A stretch of DNA of 64,000 nucleotides, from positions 2,232,001 to 2,296,000 of the forward strand of contig NZ_CP084550.1 in NCBI RefSeq assembly GCF_021800405.1, written 5' to 3'. This DNA comes from Arthrobacter sp. FW306-07-I. GTDB taxonomy: Bacteria; Actinomycetota; Actinomycetes; Actinomycetales; Micrococcaceae. The translations under genes and the position numbers were made by a program. The notes beneath the pieces were generated by a model that saw only the letters and a program-made list of their open reading frames with translations, had not been told where the DNA came from and made no database searches. This document shows, in pieces, positions 1 to 7,414 of the stretch. Each line of letters opens with the position of its first letter. Within the stretch, counting starts at the first letter, position 1.

Positions 1-861
1 GTCTTCCCAGATCACATCGGAAAGCACATCGGTCATGTCCTGGATGTGGAACGTAACGCGCTCCAGGTCCTGCAGGTCGCGGTAATCCTGGTCCATGTCG
101 CGCGGGTGCAGTTTCCGGCGCGGATTCGCCCGGCGGCTTGCGTCGGCTTCCTTGACCAGGTGCCGCACCGACCTGGCCGCCTCGGCCAGTTCGTCCGACC
201 TGCGCGACCAGTCCTCATGCTCAGGCGGCCATTTTTCCTTCAGGGCCGCGCCCATGTCGGTCAGTTGCCGTCCCAGTGCGAGCCGCAGGTCTGCAAGGCT
301 GGAGGCGGCCGCGTTGAAGTGCAGCGGCGGGAAGATCAGAAAATTTACCGCGATGCCCACCGCCACGCCGGCAGCCATCTGCACCAGGTAACCGTAGGAA
401 AAGTCATCGGCATTGCTGCCGCCCACCAGCAGCACCAGGAGTGCCGCCGTCGGAATCCAATCGCTGCCTGAGCCGATGCCCGGCAACCCGCCCAACAGCA
501 CTCCCACCCCCATGAAAAGGGCGACTGTCAGGGGTGAGGGCTCGCTGATGCTCACCAGGACGAAAGCGAGGCCAATCCCCATCGCAAGCCCCGCCAAAGC
601 CTGCGCCCCTTGCTTCACCGACCCGGCGACATTGTGGTACATCGCCACCAGTGCACCCAGCGGCGCGTAGTAGGCGTAGTGCGACGCCGCGCCCGGCATG
701 TGGGGAGCGATGGCGAAAGCCAGCCCCGCGGCGAGAGCCGCTTTGGCAGCCAGCTGAAGCCGCTGTGCTGCGAAGGCGGCAGAGAGTCCCGCCACCGATT
801 GCTTGAGTAGTTGGGTCCCCCGAGCCCACCGTGCATCCGGCCGTGCCTGAGTATTGCCCAT
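1..861 (-). CDS. FUSC/aromatic-acid-exporter-like membrane protein (partial, 3' end off window)
   Basis: This is the first 287 codons of an integral membrane protein of the FUSC/aromatic-acid-exporter type; the frame is still open at base 1, so the C-terminus is missing from the window. Residues from about 35 to 160 contain a run of hydrophobic segments rich in Gly and Ala, including the loop GSGSDWIPTAALLVLL, and are followed by a charged, probably helical, cytoplasmic part (for example DWSRRSDELAEAARSV). Family members are thought to export aromatic acids or other organic compounds, but no substrate can be read from the sequence. The start ATG lacks a ribosome binding site and has a TACTGT box 7 bases upstream, suggesting a leaderless transcript. 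The family call rests on the hydropathy pattern and remembered homologues. Confidence 0.75.
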   Translation of the reverse strand, partial: MGNTQARPDARWARGTQLLKQSVAGLSAAFAAQRLQLAAKAALAAGLAFAIAPHMPGAASHYAYYAPLGALVAMYHNVAGSVKQGAQALAGLAMGIGLAFVLVSISEPSPLTVALFMGVGVLLGGLPGIGSGSDWIPTAALLVLLVGGSNADDFSYGYLVQMAAGVAVGIAVNFLIFPPLHFNAAASSLADLRLALGRQLTDMGAALKEKWPPEHEDWSRRSDELAEAARSVRHLVKEADASRRANPRRKLHPRDMDQDYRDLQDLERVTFHIQDMTDVLSDVIWED

Positions 862-868
862 CCGGACC

Positions 869-897
869 ACAGTAGGCCCGGGGCACCCTCAGGACAA
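869..897 (-). promoter_or_regulatory. Putative leaderless promoter of the FUSC-type gene
   Basis: On the minus strand a TTGTCC hexamer (892-897) is followed after 17 bases by TACTGT (869-874), which lies 7 bases before the ATG of the FUSC-type gene. The spacing fits a housekeeping sigma-factor promoter whose transcript begins at or next to the start codon. The -35 box lies inside the last codons of the upstream hydrolase gene. Confidence 0.4.
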
Positions 898-1998
898 GCC
901 GGCCGCTGACCGCCGCACCTCTGCGGCGAGGCGGTGGGCCCGGCCCGGCGTGCGCCCTTCTTCCTGCCGCCGGGGAATGTAACCGAAGCTCATGCCGTAG
1001 GAGGGGTCGGCAAATCCAAGGGCCGCATTGGCCCCCTCATGCCCGAAGGCACGGTAACTTCCGAAGTTCCGCGAGGGGTGCGGTTTCATGAAGACGACGG
1101 CGAAAGCATTGTCCAGTCCGGAGGACCGGTCCAGCCCCCACACCTGCTCCCGTGTCATTGCCGCGACAGTCCCACCTGTGAGGAACGGCTCATCGCCGTC
1201 GACGCCGGTGGTCGCCGCCGCGTACAGCCGGGCGAGGCCGTCTGCTGATCCCACACCGCCCGCCGCGGACATACCGGCGGCCCGCACGGACCGGATGTTC
1301 GGCAGCTCCATGATGGTGCTGAGGGGTGCATTGCTGTTGAGGCCTTCGAGGCTGAGGGGGTCCACCCACGGCTGGTTCGCAACATCTTCGTAGAGGACAT
1401 CCCGGTACCGCGGTTCCAGGTCCTCCGGAAGGCCGAGGAAGAACTCCACCTCCTGCGGTTTGCGGATCCTCCGGTCATAAAGGTCCTGCAGTGCCTCACC
1501 CGTGGTGCGGCGGCACAGTTCCTCCATCAGGATGCCAATGGTGAGTGCGTGGTAGCCGAACTGCCGGCCGGGTTCCCATGCGGGGGCGGCAGCGGCCAGC
1601 CGGGCGGCGGCGCGGGCTGTTGTGAACTCGTCCAGCCCGAAGCCGCCCTCAACGCCCAAAAGACCGGCCTGGTGCGACAGCGCCTCCCGCACCAGCAGCC
1701 GGTCTTTTCCATGCACTGCGAACTCGGGCCAGTAGTGGGCCACTGTCTTGTCCAGCTCAAGGACGCCGTCCTGCACGAGCAGAGCGATGACCATTGCGGC
1801 AACGCCTTTCGAGCAGGAATATGCGCCGGTCAGGGTTTCGGCGTCCATGTCCGGCCCACCCGCCAAGTGCACCACCGGCACCCCGTGCTGGTAGGCAGCG
1901 ACTTGCGCGCTGTAACGGGGGTCCTCTGCGAGAAGGGACTTGAACAGGCCCAGCACGTTTTCGTACCCCGGCGCCACAAAACCAAGAGAAGTCTGCAT
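889..1998 (-). CDS. Serine hydrolase, class C beta-lactamase / family VIII esterase-like
   Basis: A 369-residue serine hydrolase of the beta-lactamase class C (PF00144-type) superfamily. The nucleophile motif SxxK is visible as SCSK at residues 61-64, the second-motif tyrosine is in FGYHALTIG (Tyr149, so Y-H-A rather than Y-A-N), and the C-terminal H-x-G element is in HEGANAALGF. The Y-H-A form is more usual for family VIII carboxylesterases and EstB-like enzymes than for true beta-lactamases, so an esterase or peptidase role is more likely than antibiotic resistance. No signal peptide is seen, so the protein is probably cytoplasmic. The start has a TACACT box 7 bases upstream and no strong ribosome binding site. 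It ends 27 bases before the FUSC-type gene on the same strand. Confidence 0.85.
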   Translation of the reverse strand: MQTSLGFVAPGYENVLGLFKSLLAEDPRYSAQVAAYQHGVPVVHLAGGPDMDAETLTGAYSCSKGVAAMVIALLVQDGVLELDKTVAHYWPEFAVHGKDRLLVREALSHQAGLLGVEGGFGLDEFTTARAAARLAAAAPAWEPGRQFGYHALTIGILMEELCRRTTGEALQDLYDRRIRKPQEVEFFLGLPEDLEPRYRDVLYEDVANQPWVDPLSLEGLNSNAPLSTIMELPNIRSVRAAGMSAAGGVGSADGLARLYAAATTGVDGDEPFLTGGTVAAMTREQVWGLDRSSGLDNAFAVVFMKPHPSRNFGSYRAFGHEGANAALGFADPSYGMSFGYIPRRQEEGRTPGRAHRLAAEVRRSAAGLS

Positions 1999-2048
1999 GC
2001 CTTTCAGTGTAGGAGGAAAGCGATTTCTCGCGCCGGGTTTGGCCCGCT

Positions 2049-3131
2049 TTAGGCTCCGTGTCCCGGTGCCACTTCCTCACCCGGCCGGACCGGCCCCGGA
2101 GGGGTACCGTCGCCGAAGGGCCGGCCGCCCAGGGATTCGCGGCCGTGCTCTTCCAGCCATCCGCCCAACGCGGGGCCGGCGGGAACAATTCCGGTGGGGT
2201 TGATGTCCTCATGGACGATGTAGTAGTGCCGCTTGATCTGCACGAAGTCGATGGTGTCGCCGAAGCCCGGCGTCTGGAACAGGTCCCTGGCGTAGCCCCA
2301 CAGGTTGGGCATCTCGCTCAATTTCTGCCGGTTGCACTTGAAGTGCCCGTGGTACACGGGATCGAACCTTGCCAGTGTGGTGAACAGCCGCACATCCGCC
2401 TCGGTGATGGTGTCGCCAACCAGGTAGCGCTGCCGCGAGAGGCGGTCCTCCAGCCAGTCCATGGCGGTCCACAAGCGTTCGTATGCTGCGTCATAGGCTT
2501 CCTGCGAGCCGGCGAAGCCGCAGCGGTAGACGCCGTTGTTGACTTCGGTAAAGACCCGCTTGTTCACCTGGTCGATCTCGTCGCGGAGGTGCTCCGGATA
2601 GAGTTGCGGCGCACCCGGTCGGTGGAACTCCGTCCACTCCGTCGAAAAGTCCAGGGTGATCTGGGGGAAGTTGTTGGTCACCACTTCGCCGCTGCGCACG
2701 TCCACGATGGCAGGGACCGTGATGCCGCGGGGGTAGCCGGGGAAGCGTTTGAAGTAGGCCTCCTGGAGCCGCTCGATGCCCAGGACCGGATCCACGCCGC
2801 CGGGATCGAGGTCGAAAGTCCAGGAACGTGCATCATGGGTGGGGCCGGGCTGGCCCAGCGAGATTGCCTCTTCCAGCCCCAGCAGCCTGCGGACAATTAC
2901 GGTGCGGTTGGCCCATGGGCATGCCCTGGCGGCAATGAGGCGGTAGCGCCCTGCCTCCACCGGCCAGCCGGGCTCGCCGTTGCTGCCGGGCGCGGCGTCC
3001 CTGGTGATGCGGTCCTCAATGTAGTTGGTGTCGCGGGTAAATTCCGCGCCGCCTGTCACATAGGCTCCGCGGGTGCTGTGCTCGTTGGTGGCGTGGGTCG
3101 CTGTGCGGGTGCTTTCCGTTTCCTGGCTCAT
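2049..3131 (-). CDS. Glutathionyl-hydroquinone reductase-like (xi-class GST, ECM4/YqjG family)
   Basis: A 360-residue protein of the xi-class glutathione transferase family. The catalytic motif C-P-W-A is at residues 71-74 (RACPWANRT), followed by the thioredoxin-like N-terminal domain and an all-helical C-terminal domain with the typical stretch GDTITEADVRLFTTLARFD. The known reaction is reductive removal of glutathione from glutathionyl-quinones. Actinobacteria of this kind use mycothiol, and the mycothiol ligase mshC is in this window, so the real thiol partner may be mycothiol; this is inference. A TAGGCT box lies exactly 6 bases before the ATG, pointing to a leaderless mRNA. It is oriented like its neighbours but separated from each by tens of bases. 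Confidence 0.88.
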   Translation of the reverse strand: MSQETESTRTATHATNEHSTRGAYVTGGAEFTRDTNYIEDRITRDAAPGSNGEPGWPVEAGRYRLIAARACPWANRTVIVRRLLGLEEAISLGQPGPTHDARSWTFDLDPGGVDPVLGIERLQEAYFKRFPGYPRGITVPAIVDVRSGEVVTNNFPQITLDFSTEWTEFHRPGAPQLYPEHLRDEIDQVNKRVFTEVNNGVYRCGFAGSQEAYDAAYERLWTAMDWLEDRLSRQRYLVGDTITEADVRLFTTLARFDPVYHGHFKCNRQKLSEMPNLWGYARDLFQTPGFGDTIDFVQIKRHYYIVHEDINPTGIVPAGPALGGWLEEHGRESLGGRPFGDGTPPGPVRPGEEVAPGHGA

Positions 3132-3160
3132 GCCACCAGCCTATGCGCCGCCCCTGAAAT

Positions 3161-3901
3161 CTAGGGACCTTTCAGCAGGATCACCGAGATAGGCTGCCAC
3201 GCCACGAGCCAGGCCCCGGCGACGATCAGCGAAAACAAGGCGATCCAGATCCCCGAGGGAACGGAGGTGGCCCGGTACAGGAGGTAGGCATCGGAGCTGC
3301 CCAGGCGGTCCCGGCGGCGGAGGTGGACGTTGGTGAGCTTGAGCAGGTCGCGGACGCCAGCCACCAGCAGCGCCATGCCGAGGACGACGGTAACGTGGCC
3401 CACGACGGGCCCAGGTGCCAGGAACGCCAATGCGGCGGTGCCGGCGATGGCTGATGCGGTGATGGCGAATCCGGCCAGGTTGCGCAGGAAGACCAGCGAC
3501 GTGGCCAGGACCAGCGCAGTGGCGGCCATGGCGGCGGGACCCCAACCACTGAGCCCGCACCACACGAAAGCTGCACCAACCATGGCAGGCACCGGGTAGC
3601 CCCAAAAACACGACCACGCGGCCGCCAGCCTGCTCCGGCTGTACGTGGTGGTGGTCCCCGAGTGGTCGAGCCGGAGCCGGATCCCTGCCAGCCGCTGCCC
3701 GGAGGTCACGGCGGCAAACGCGTGCCCCAGTTCGTGCGTGGCGGTGGCGAGGAGCCCGAAGTAGCGCCAGCTGCGGCGCGGGACGGACAGGGCGACGGCG
3801 GCCGCCAGGGACAGGAGCAGCTCAACCCACGTGACGGTGGGTACGTTTGTTTGGGTGAAGGCGGCGCTGAACGCGCTCCACAAGCTGGCGGGGCTGTCCA
3901 C
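3161..3901 (-). CDS. M50B-like membrane metallopeptidase
   Basis: A 246-residue membrane protein with the zinc-protease motif HELGH at residues 56-60 (ATATHELGHAFAA), in a hydrophobic helix as expected for the M50B group of intramembrane proteases. Four to six further hydrophobic segments follow. No NPxxG-type second motif is obvious; a GSSDA stretch after the fifth segment could supply the third ligand. The substrate is unknown. The GTG start is preceded by AGGAGGCAACG, a strong ribosome binding site. The gene is unrelated to the longer site-2 protease near 24.3 kb, which has a different topology and a CBS-like tail. Confidence 0.82.
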   Translation of the reverse strand: MDSPASLWSAFSAAFTQTNVPTVTWVELLLSLAAAVALSVPRRSWRYFGLLATATHELGHAFAAVTSGQRLAGIRLRLDHSGTTTTYSRSRLAAAWSCFWGYPVPAMVGAAFVWCGLSGWGPAAMAATALVLATSLVFLRNLAGFAITASAIAGTAALAFLAPGPVVGHVTVVLGMALLVAGVRDLLKLTNVHLRRRDRLGSSDAYLLYRATSVPSGIWIALFSLIVAGAWLVAWQPISVILLKGP

Positions 3902-4084
3902 CGTTGCCTCCTGGCCGCCGGGCCGGGGTGGTGCGTGCCGGCGTCGTACGTTGTGTGCCCAACCTTACGAAGCTGGGCTGGGTGAATGCTTGGCGGTGAG
4001 TGCTTAAAGCCGAAAGGCACGCCTGGTGCGGCGTGCCTTTCGGGCAAGGGTGGTGATTTTAGCCACTGGCGGAAGCGTGTCGCC

Positions 4085-4387
4085 CTAGCCTTCGCACTCG
4101 GTGCAGTAGCTGTGGCCGTCCTTCTGCCGGGCGATCTGGGACCGGTGGCGGACCAAGAAGCAGGAGTAGCAGGTGAACTCGTCCTCAGCCTGCGGGATAA
4201 CCTGGACTACGAGCTCCTCAGCGACGAATTCGCCACCCGGGACCCCGGCGCCGTCCAGCCCGTCAGCTTCGTCCAACTCCTGCACAACGCTGCGGGCGTC
4301 GGGAGCATTCGCTGACTGGAGCTGCTCGAGTGAGTTGTCCTGCGATTCCTTGACGTCGGAACGCAGTTCATCGTAATCGGTTGCCAC
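4085..4387 (-). CDS. DUF4193 domain protein
   Basis: A 100-residue acidic protein of the actinobacterial DUF4193 family, starting VATDYDELRSDVKESQ. The C-terminal half carries two Cys pairs, CYSC and CTEC, about 20 residues apart, which look like a small zinc ribbon. The GTG at 4387 was chosen because the conserved family N-terminus begins there and AAGAGAAG lies about 8 bases upstream; the longer open frame reaching 4537 is a poor match to the family. No function has been assigned to the family. It is divergent from the GT9 genes, with about 200 bases between. Confidence 0.85.
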   Translation of the reverse strand: MATDYDELRSDVKESQDNSLEQLQSANAPDARSVVQELDEADGLDGAGVPGGEFVAEELVVQVIPQAEDEFTCYSCFLVRHRSQIARQKDGHSYCTECEG

Positions 4388-4593
4388 TTTGGGTGCTTCT
4401 CTTTTCTTTGATGGGCTGTCGGGTATGAAACGTACAGCATGGAGCCGGTATTCCCCAACAGGGAGCGTAGATCCGGTGCCGATTGGGTAAAGGTTCAAAG
4501 GAGCGGCCGCGGGTTTGGAACCGGAATGCGGCGGCATGGGCAGTGGAGGGACGGCCGGTTGCTGTTCCCTCTGCGTGACGGAAGGGGCAGATT

Positions 4594-5736
4594 TTGGAGC
4601 AACTCACCGCAGAGTTCGGCGGTGCGGGACAAGTCGGCGTGGGTGTCGGTCCCGTGCTGGAGAAATTCGACGCCGTGTCCAGGATCGTGGTCCTGCGCGG
4701 GGGCGGTTTGGGAGACTTGATTTTCGCGATCCCCGCCATGGCGGCGCTGAAGGCGGCCTACCCCGAAGCAACCATCACCTTGCTGGGCACGCCGATCCAC
4801 AAGGCGCTGCTGGCGGCACTGAAGAGCCCCGTTGATGAGGTGGTGGTCCTGCCCTTCGCCGAGGGAGTCCGGCCCGGGGAAGAAGATGCGGAAGAACTGG
4901 AGCGTTTCTTCGCGCAGATGCGCAGCCGGAACTTCGACCTCGCCGTCCAGGTCCACGGCGGCGGGCGGTATTCCAATCCTTTCCTGCTGCGCCTCGGGGC
5001 GCGCCACACGGTGGGCACCAGGACACCCGACGCCGCCAGCCTGGAACGCACCATCCCCTACCTCTACTACCAGAACGAACCACTGCGGGCCCTGGAGGTG
5101 GCAGGATTCGCAGGTGCCTTCCCCGTTGACCTCGAGGCCCGGCTGTCGCCGGCTGATTGTGGAGCAGCCACGGAAGCTGCCAACAGCGAAGCCGGCCAGC
5201 CGCTGGTGGTGATCCATCCCGGTGCCACCGACCCCCGCCGTCGTTGGCCGGCGGAGAAGTTCGCCGAACTCGCGGCCGCCTGCGCGGCTGACGGGTCACG
5301 GGTGATCATTGTTGGGGACAGCAGCGAGCAGGAGTTGGCAGAGGGGATTGCCGAGCGGGCGGCATCGCCCGGCGTCCGCTCCGTGGCCGGGGCACTCGAT
5401 ATGGCGGGACTGGTGTCGCTGCTGGCGGAAGCTGATGTTGTCGTGGCGAACGACAGTGGCCCACGGCATCTGGCGCAGGCGCTCGGCGTACCCACGGTGG
5501 GGATCTTCTGGGCGGGCAACGTGATCAACGCCGGCGCCCTGGGCAGGAGCCTGCACCGCGTGCACGCGTCCTGGGTCACCACCTGCCCCACCTGCGGCAT
5601 CGACGTCACCCAGGTCGGCTGGACTGCCCCGCGCTGCGCCCACGACGACTCAGTGGTGGCCACAATCGGAGTGCCTGAAGTGTATGAGGACGTCCTCAGC
5701 CTCACCGCCACGACGTTCGCCAAGCAGGACGCATGA
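4594..5736 (+). CDS. Glycosyltransferase family 9 (heptosyltransferase-like), first of a pair
   Basis: A 380-residue GT-B fold protein of glycosyltransferase family 9. The N-terminal nucleotide-fold start IVVLRGGGLGDLIFAIPAM at about residues 31-49 and the C-terminal acceptor/donor loop VVANDSGPRHLAQALGVP are family hallmarks. A Cys-rich element (TTCPTCG, then ARCAH-like APRCAH) sits near the C-terminus and could bind a metal. The enzyme presumably moves a sugar onto a cell-envelope or secondary-metabolite acceptor; classical members act on LPS, which this organism should lack. Start is TTG at 4594 with GAAGGGG 6 to 12 bases upstream; a GTG further in cannot be excluded. The stop overlaps the next gene by 4 bases (ATGA), so the two are translationally coupled. 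Confidence 0.88.
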   Translation: MEQLTAEFGGAGQVGVGVGPVLEKFDAVSRIVVLRGGGLGDLIFAIPAMAALKAAYPEATITLLGTPIHKALLAALKSPVDEVVVLPFAEGVRPGEEDAEELERFFAQMRSRNFDLAVQVHGGGRYSNPFLLRLGARHTVGTRTPDAASLERTIPYLYYQNEPLRALEVAGFAGAFPVDLEARLSPADCGAATEAANSEAGQPLVVIHPGATDPRRRWPAEKFAELAAACAADGSRVIIVGDSSEQELAEGIAERAASPGVRSVAGALDMAGLVSLLAEADVVVANDSGPRHLAQALGVPTVGIFWAGNVINAGALGRSLHRVHASWVTTCPTCGIDVTQVGWTAPRCAHDDSVVATIGVPEVYEDVLSLTATTFAKQDA

Positions 5737-6704
5737 CCGGCGCCGAAAGCGCCCAGCAGTCCGGCGACACGATTCCTGCCGATGGGAAACCGGAACTTCT
5801 GGTCCTGCGCGCCTTGAAGCTGGGCGACCTGCTGGTCGCAGTGCCGGCACTCAAAGGCATCCGGCGGGCTTTCCCTGAGCACCGGCTGCGCTACGCGGCA
5901 CAGGGATGGTTATCCGAAGCACTGGGTCTGGTGGGCGGCTATGAGCTGCTGCCGACGCACGGCCTGGATGAACCCCTGGCGATGGAACCGGGCGTGGTGG
6001 ATGTGGCCGTCAACCTGCACGGCAGCGGTCCGGAGAGCCAGGGGCGGATCGACGCGCTAAAGGCACGGCAGACCGTGGGCCACCGGAGCCCGCACCGGGA
6101 CGGTCCGCCCTGGCGGCCGGAGCTGCACGAGCGCGAACGCTGGGTACGGCTGGTGGAATGGCATGGCATCGAGGCGGATCCGCTGGATGTGCAGCTGAAT
6201 TCGCCGCATATGCCCAGCCCGGTCCCAGGCGTCACAGTCCTGCATGTGGGAGCTGCATACGGCAGCAGGTTGTGGCCGGCAGAGCGCTTTGCGGCGGTGG
6301 CAGCGGCGCTCGCAGAAGCGGGACACCAGGTCGTGTTCACCGGCGGGACATCGGAACGGGTAAGGGCTGAGGAAGTGTGCCGCCTCGCAGGACTCCCGGG
6401 CACCACCGTTCTTGCCGGGGTGCTGGGCCTTGGTGAGTTCGCTGCCACGATCGCCGCCGCACGCCTGGTTGTCTCAGCCGACACCGGAGCGGCGCACCTG
6501 GCATCCGCGTACGGGACGCCCTCCGTGGTGCTGTTCGGGCCGGCCCCGCCGGAAATCTGGGGGCCTCCTCCGGGACCGCATGTGGTCCTGACCCGCGCGG
6601 AACTCCGGCGCGGGGACACGTTTGCAGCCCAGCCAGATCCTGCCCTGCTGGCCGTCCAGGTCCCCGATGTCATGGCTGCCGTAAGGAGCCTGGGGCTTCT
6701 CTAG
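5733..6704 (+). CDS. Glycosyltransferase family 9 (heptosyltransferase-like), second of a pair
   Basis: A 323-residue GT9 protein overlapping the preceding GT9 gene by ATGA. The N-terminal signature LLVLRALKLGDLLVAVPAL is at about residues 19-37 and the C-terminal signature LVVSADTGAAHLASAYG at about 245-261. The two neighbours are clearly related but not close copies, so they probably act in sequence on one glycan, or as partners. Nothing else in the immediate area (no polymerase, flippase or sugar-nucleotide gene) shows which glycan. It lacks the Cys-rich element seen in its partner. Confidence 0.88.
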   Translation: MTGAESAQQSGDTIPADGKPELLVLRALKLGDLLVAVPALKGIRRAFPEHRLRYAAQGWLSEALGLVGGYELLPTHGLDEPLAMEPGVVDVAVNLHGSGPESQGRIDALKARQTVGHRSPHRDGPPWRPELHERERWVRLVEWHGIEADPLDVQLNSPHMPSPVPGVTVLHVGAAYGSRLWPAERFAAVAAALAEAGHQVVFTGGTSERVRAEEVCRLAGLPGTTVLAGVLGLGEFAATIAAARLVVSADTGAAHLASAYGTPSVVLFGPAPPEIWGPPPGPHVVLTRAELRRGDTFAAQPDPALLAVQVPDVMAAVRSLGLL

Positions 6705-6778
6705 GCACTGTGGATTTGCACGCCGTTGATGTGGGTCCGCAGGGTTGGAGTCCGGCCCCTGCGGCCTAAAATTGGTGC

Positions 6779-7009
6779 ATGAGCACTGAGCTGGAAATCG
6801 CCTTGGTGTTGGGGACAGCGTTCCTGTGGGTCACCGTGACGCTGACGATTCTGTCCGCCATCGACCGGCCGGAACGGAAAGCGCGGCGGCAGGAACGGCG
6901 CGACATCCGGGCGGAGAAGCGGCGGATTGAGTACCGTCCGGTGGCTGCCGGTTCCCACCCCCAAGGGCGGGGCCGGCGCCCCCGGAGCCGCAGGCTGCAC
7001 CCGCACTGA
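6779..7009 (+). CDS. Small hypothetical protein with one N-terminal membrane helix
   Basis: A 76-residue protein with a single hydrophobic helix at about residues 6-26 (LALVLGTAFLWVT-like region) and a strongly basic Arg-rich tail. The start is supported by a TAAAAT box exactly 6 bases before the ATG, the leaderless arrangement seen for many genes in this window. I do not recognise a family. The stop codon overlaps the left arm of the inverted-repeat structure that follows, so that structure would sit in its 3' untranslated region. Confidence 0.55.
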   Translation: MSTELEIALVLGTAFLWVTVTLTILSAIDRPERKARRQERRDIRAEKRRIEYRPVAAGSHPQGRGRRPRSRRLHPH

Positions 7010-7088
7010 CGACGGCGGTCTTCCGCGGGTGCATCAGCGTGGAGCACCCGCGGGAGGGCGACGCGCCCTGGCAGGCGCCCGCCGTCGT
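7009..7088. other. Nested inverted repeats forming a potential three-way junction
   Basis: An outer 10-base stem pairs 7009-7018 (ACGACGGCGG) with 7079-7088 (CCGCCGTCGT). Inside it lie two hairpins: 7023-7032 with 7044-7053 (CCGCGGGTGC / GCACCCGCGG, perfect) and 7055-7060 with 7064-7069 (AGGGCG / CGCCCT, perfect). Together they would fold into a compact three-way junction about 80 bases long on either strand. There is no T-run on either side, so it is not a standard terminator. It may be a structured 3' untranslated region, a small RNA or a palindromic repeat unit. Confidence 0.5.
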
Positions 7089-7163
7089 GGGCTTTGCTGC
7101 ATTGGCCTGCTGAATGTGTGCCTGCCGCAGCTTGCCCCTGCCCCTGCCTGCCGCAGCGTTGAA

Positions 7164-7201
7164 GGTCAAGTCTTGACCGCATCCGCCGAAACCCTGACAC
7201 T
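7164..7201 (+). promoter_or_regulatory. Palindromic operator overlapping a leaderless promoter
   Basis: A perfect 15-base palindrome, GGTCAAG-T-CTTGACC, occupies 7164-7178. Its right arm supplies a TTGACC -35 box (7173-7178), followed after 17 bases by GACACT (7196-7201), which lies 6 bases before the ATG at 7208. A repressor bound at the palindrome would block the -35 region. The downstream gene has no ribosome binding site, in keeping with a leaderless transcript. Confidence 0.45.
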
Positions 7202-7207
7202 TTCCCG

Positions 7208-7399
7208 ATGGGAGTAAGCGAAGAGTTGCGGGCGCTGGGGGACGTGGTGGACAGGCTTGCGGTGAAGTTTCCCGCCCTGCCCAGGGAACACATCGAGGAC
7301 GTGGTCCAGCAGGAGCACAGCCTGCTGGACACCGGCAGGGTCCGCGCGTTCATACCTGTCCTGGTTGAACACGCCGCCCGGGACCGCCTCTCGCGCTGA
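7208..7399 (+). CDS. Three-helix bundle dimerization domain protein
   Basis: A 63-residue protein resembling the small actinobacterial three-helix bundle dimerization (DUF3562-like) proteins, with the core LAVKFPALPREHIEDVV, then a second helix pair ending VLVEHAARDRL. The family is helical and cytoplasmic and has no assigned biochemical role. It begins at an ATG without a ribosome binding site but correctly placed for a leaderless start behind the promoter at 7173-7201. It converges with the MDR dehydrogenase gene on the other strand. Confidence 0.7.
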   Translation: MGVSEELRALGDVVDRLAVKFPALPREHIEDVVQQEHSLLDTGRVRAFIPVLVEHAARDRLSR

Positions 7400-7414
7400 G
7401 ACCGGCGCCGGCGA

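Noticed and set aside
404..886. 160-codon minus-strand frame near the left edge
   Set aside because: It is out of frame with the FUSC-type protein that covers the same bases with a clear hydropathy pattern.
889..1998. Resistance-type class C beta-lactamase
   Set aside because: The Y-x-N motif is Y-H-A and there is no signal peptide, so an esterase- or EstB-like role is more likely.
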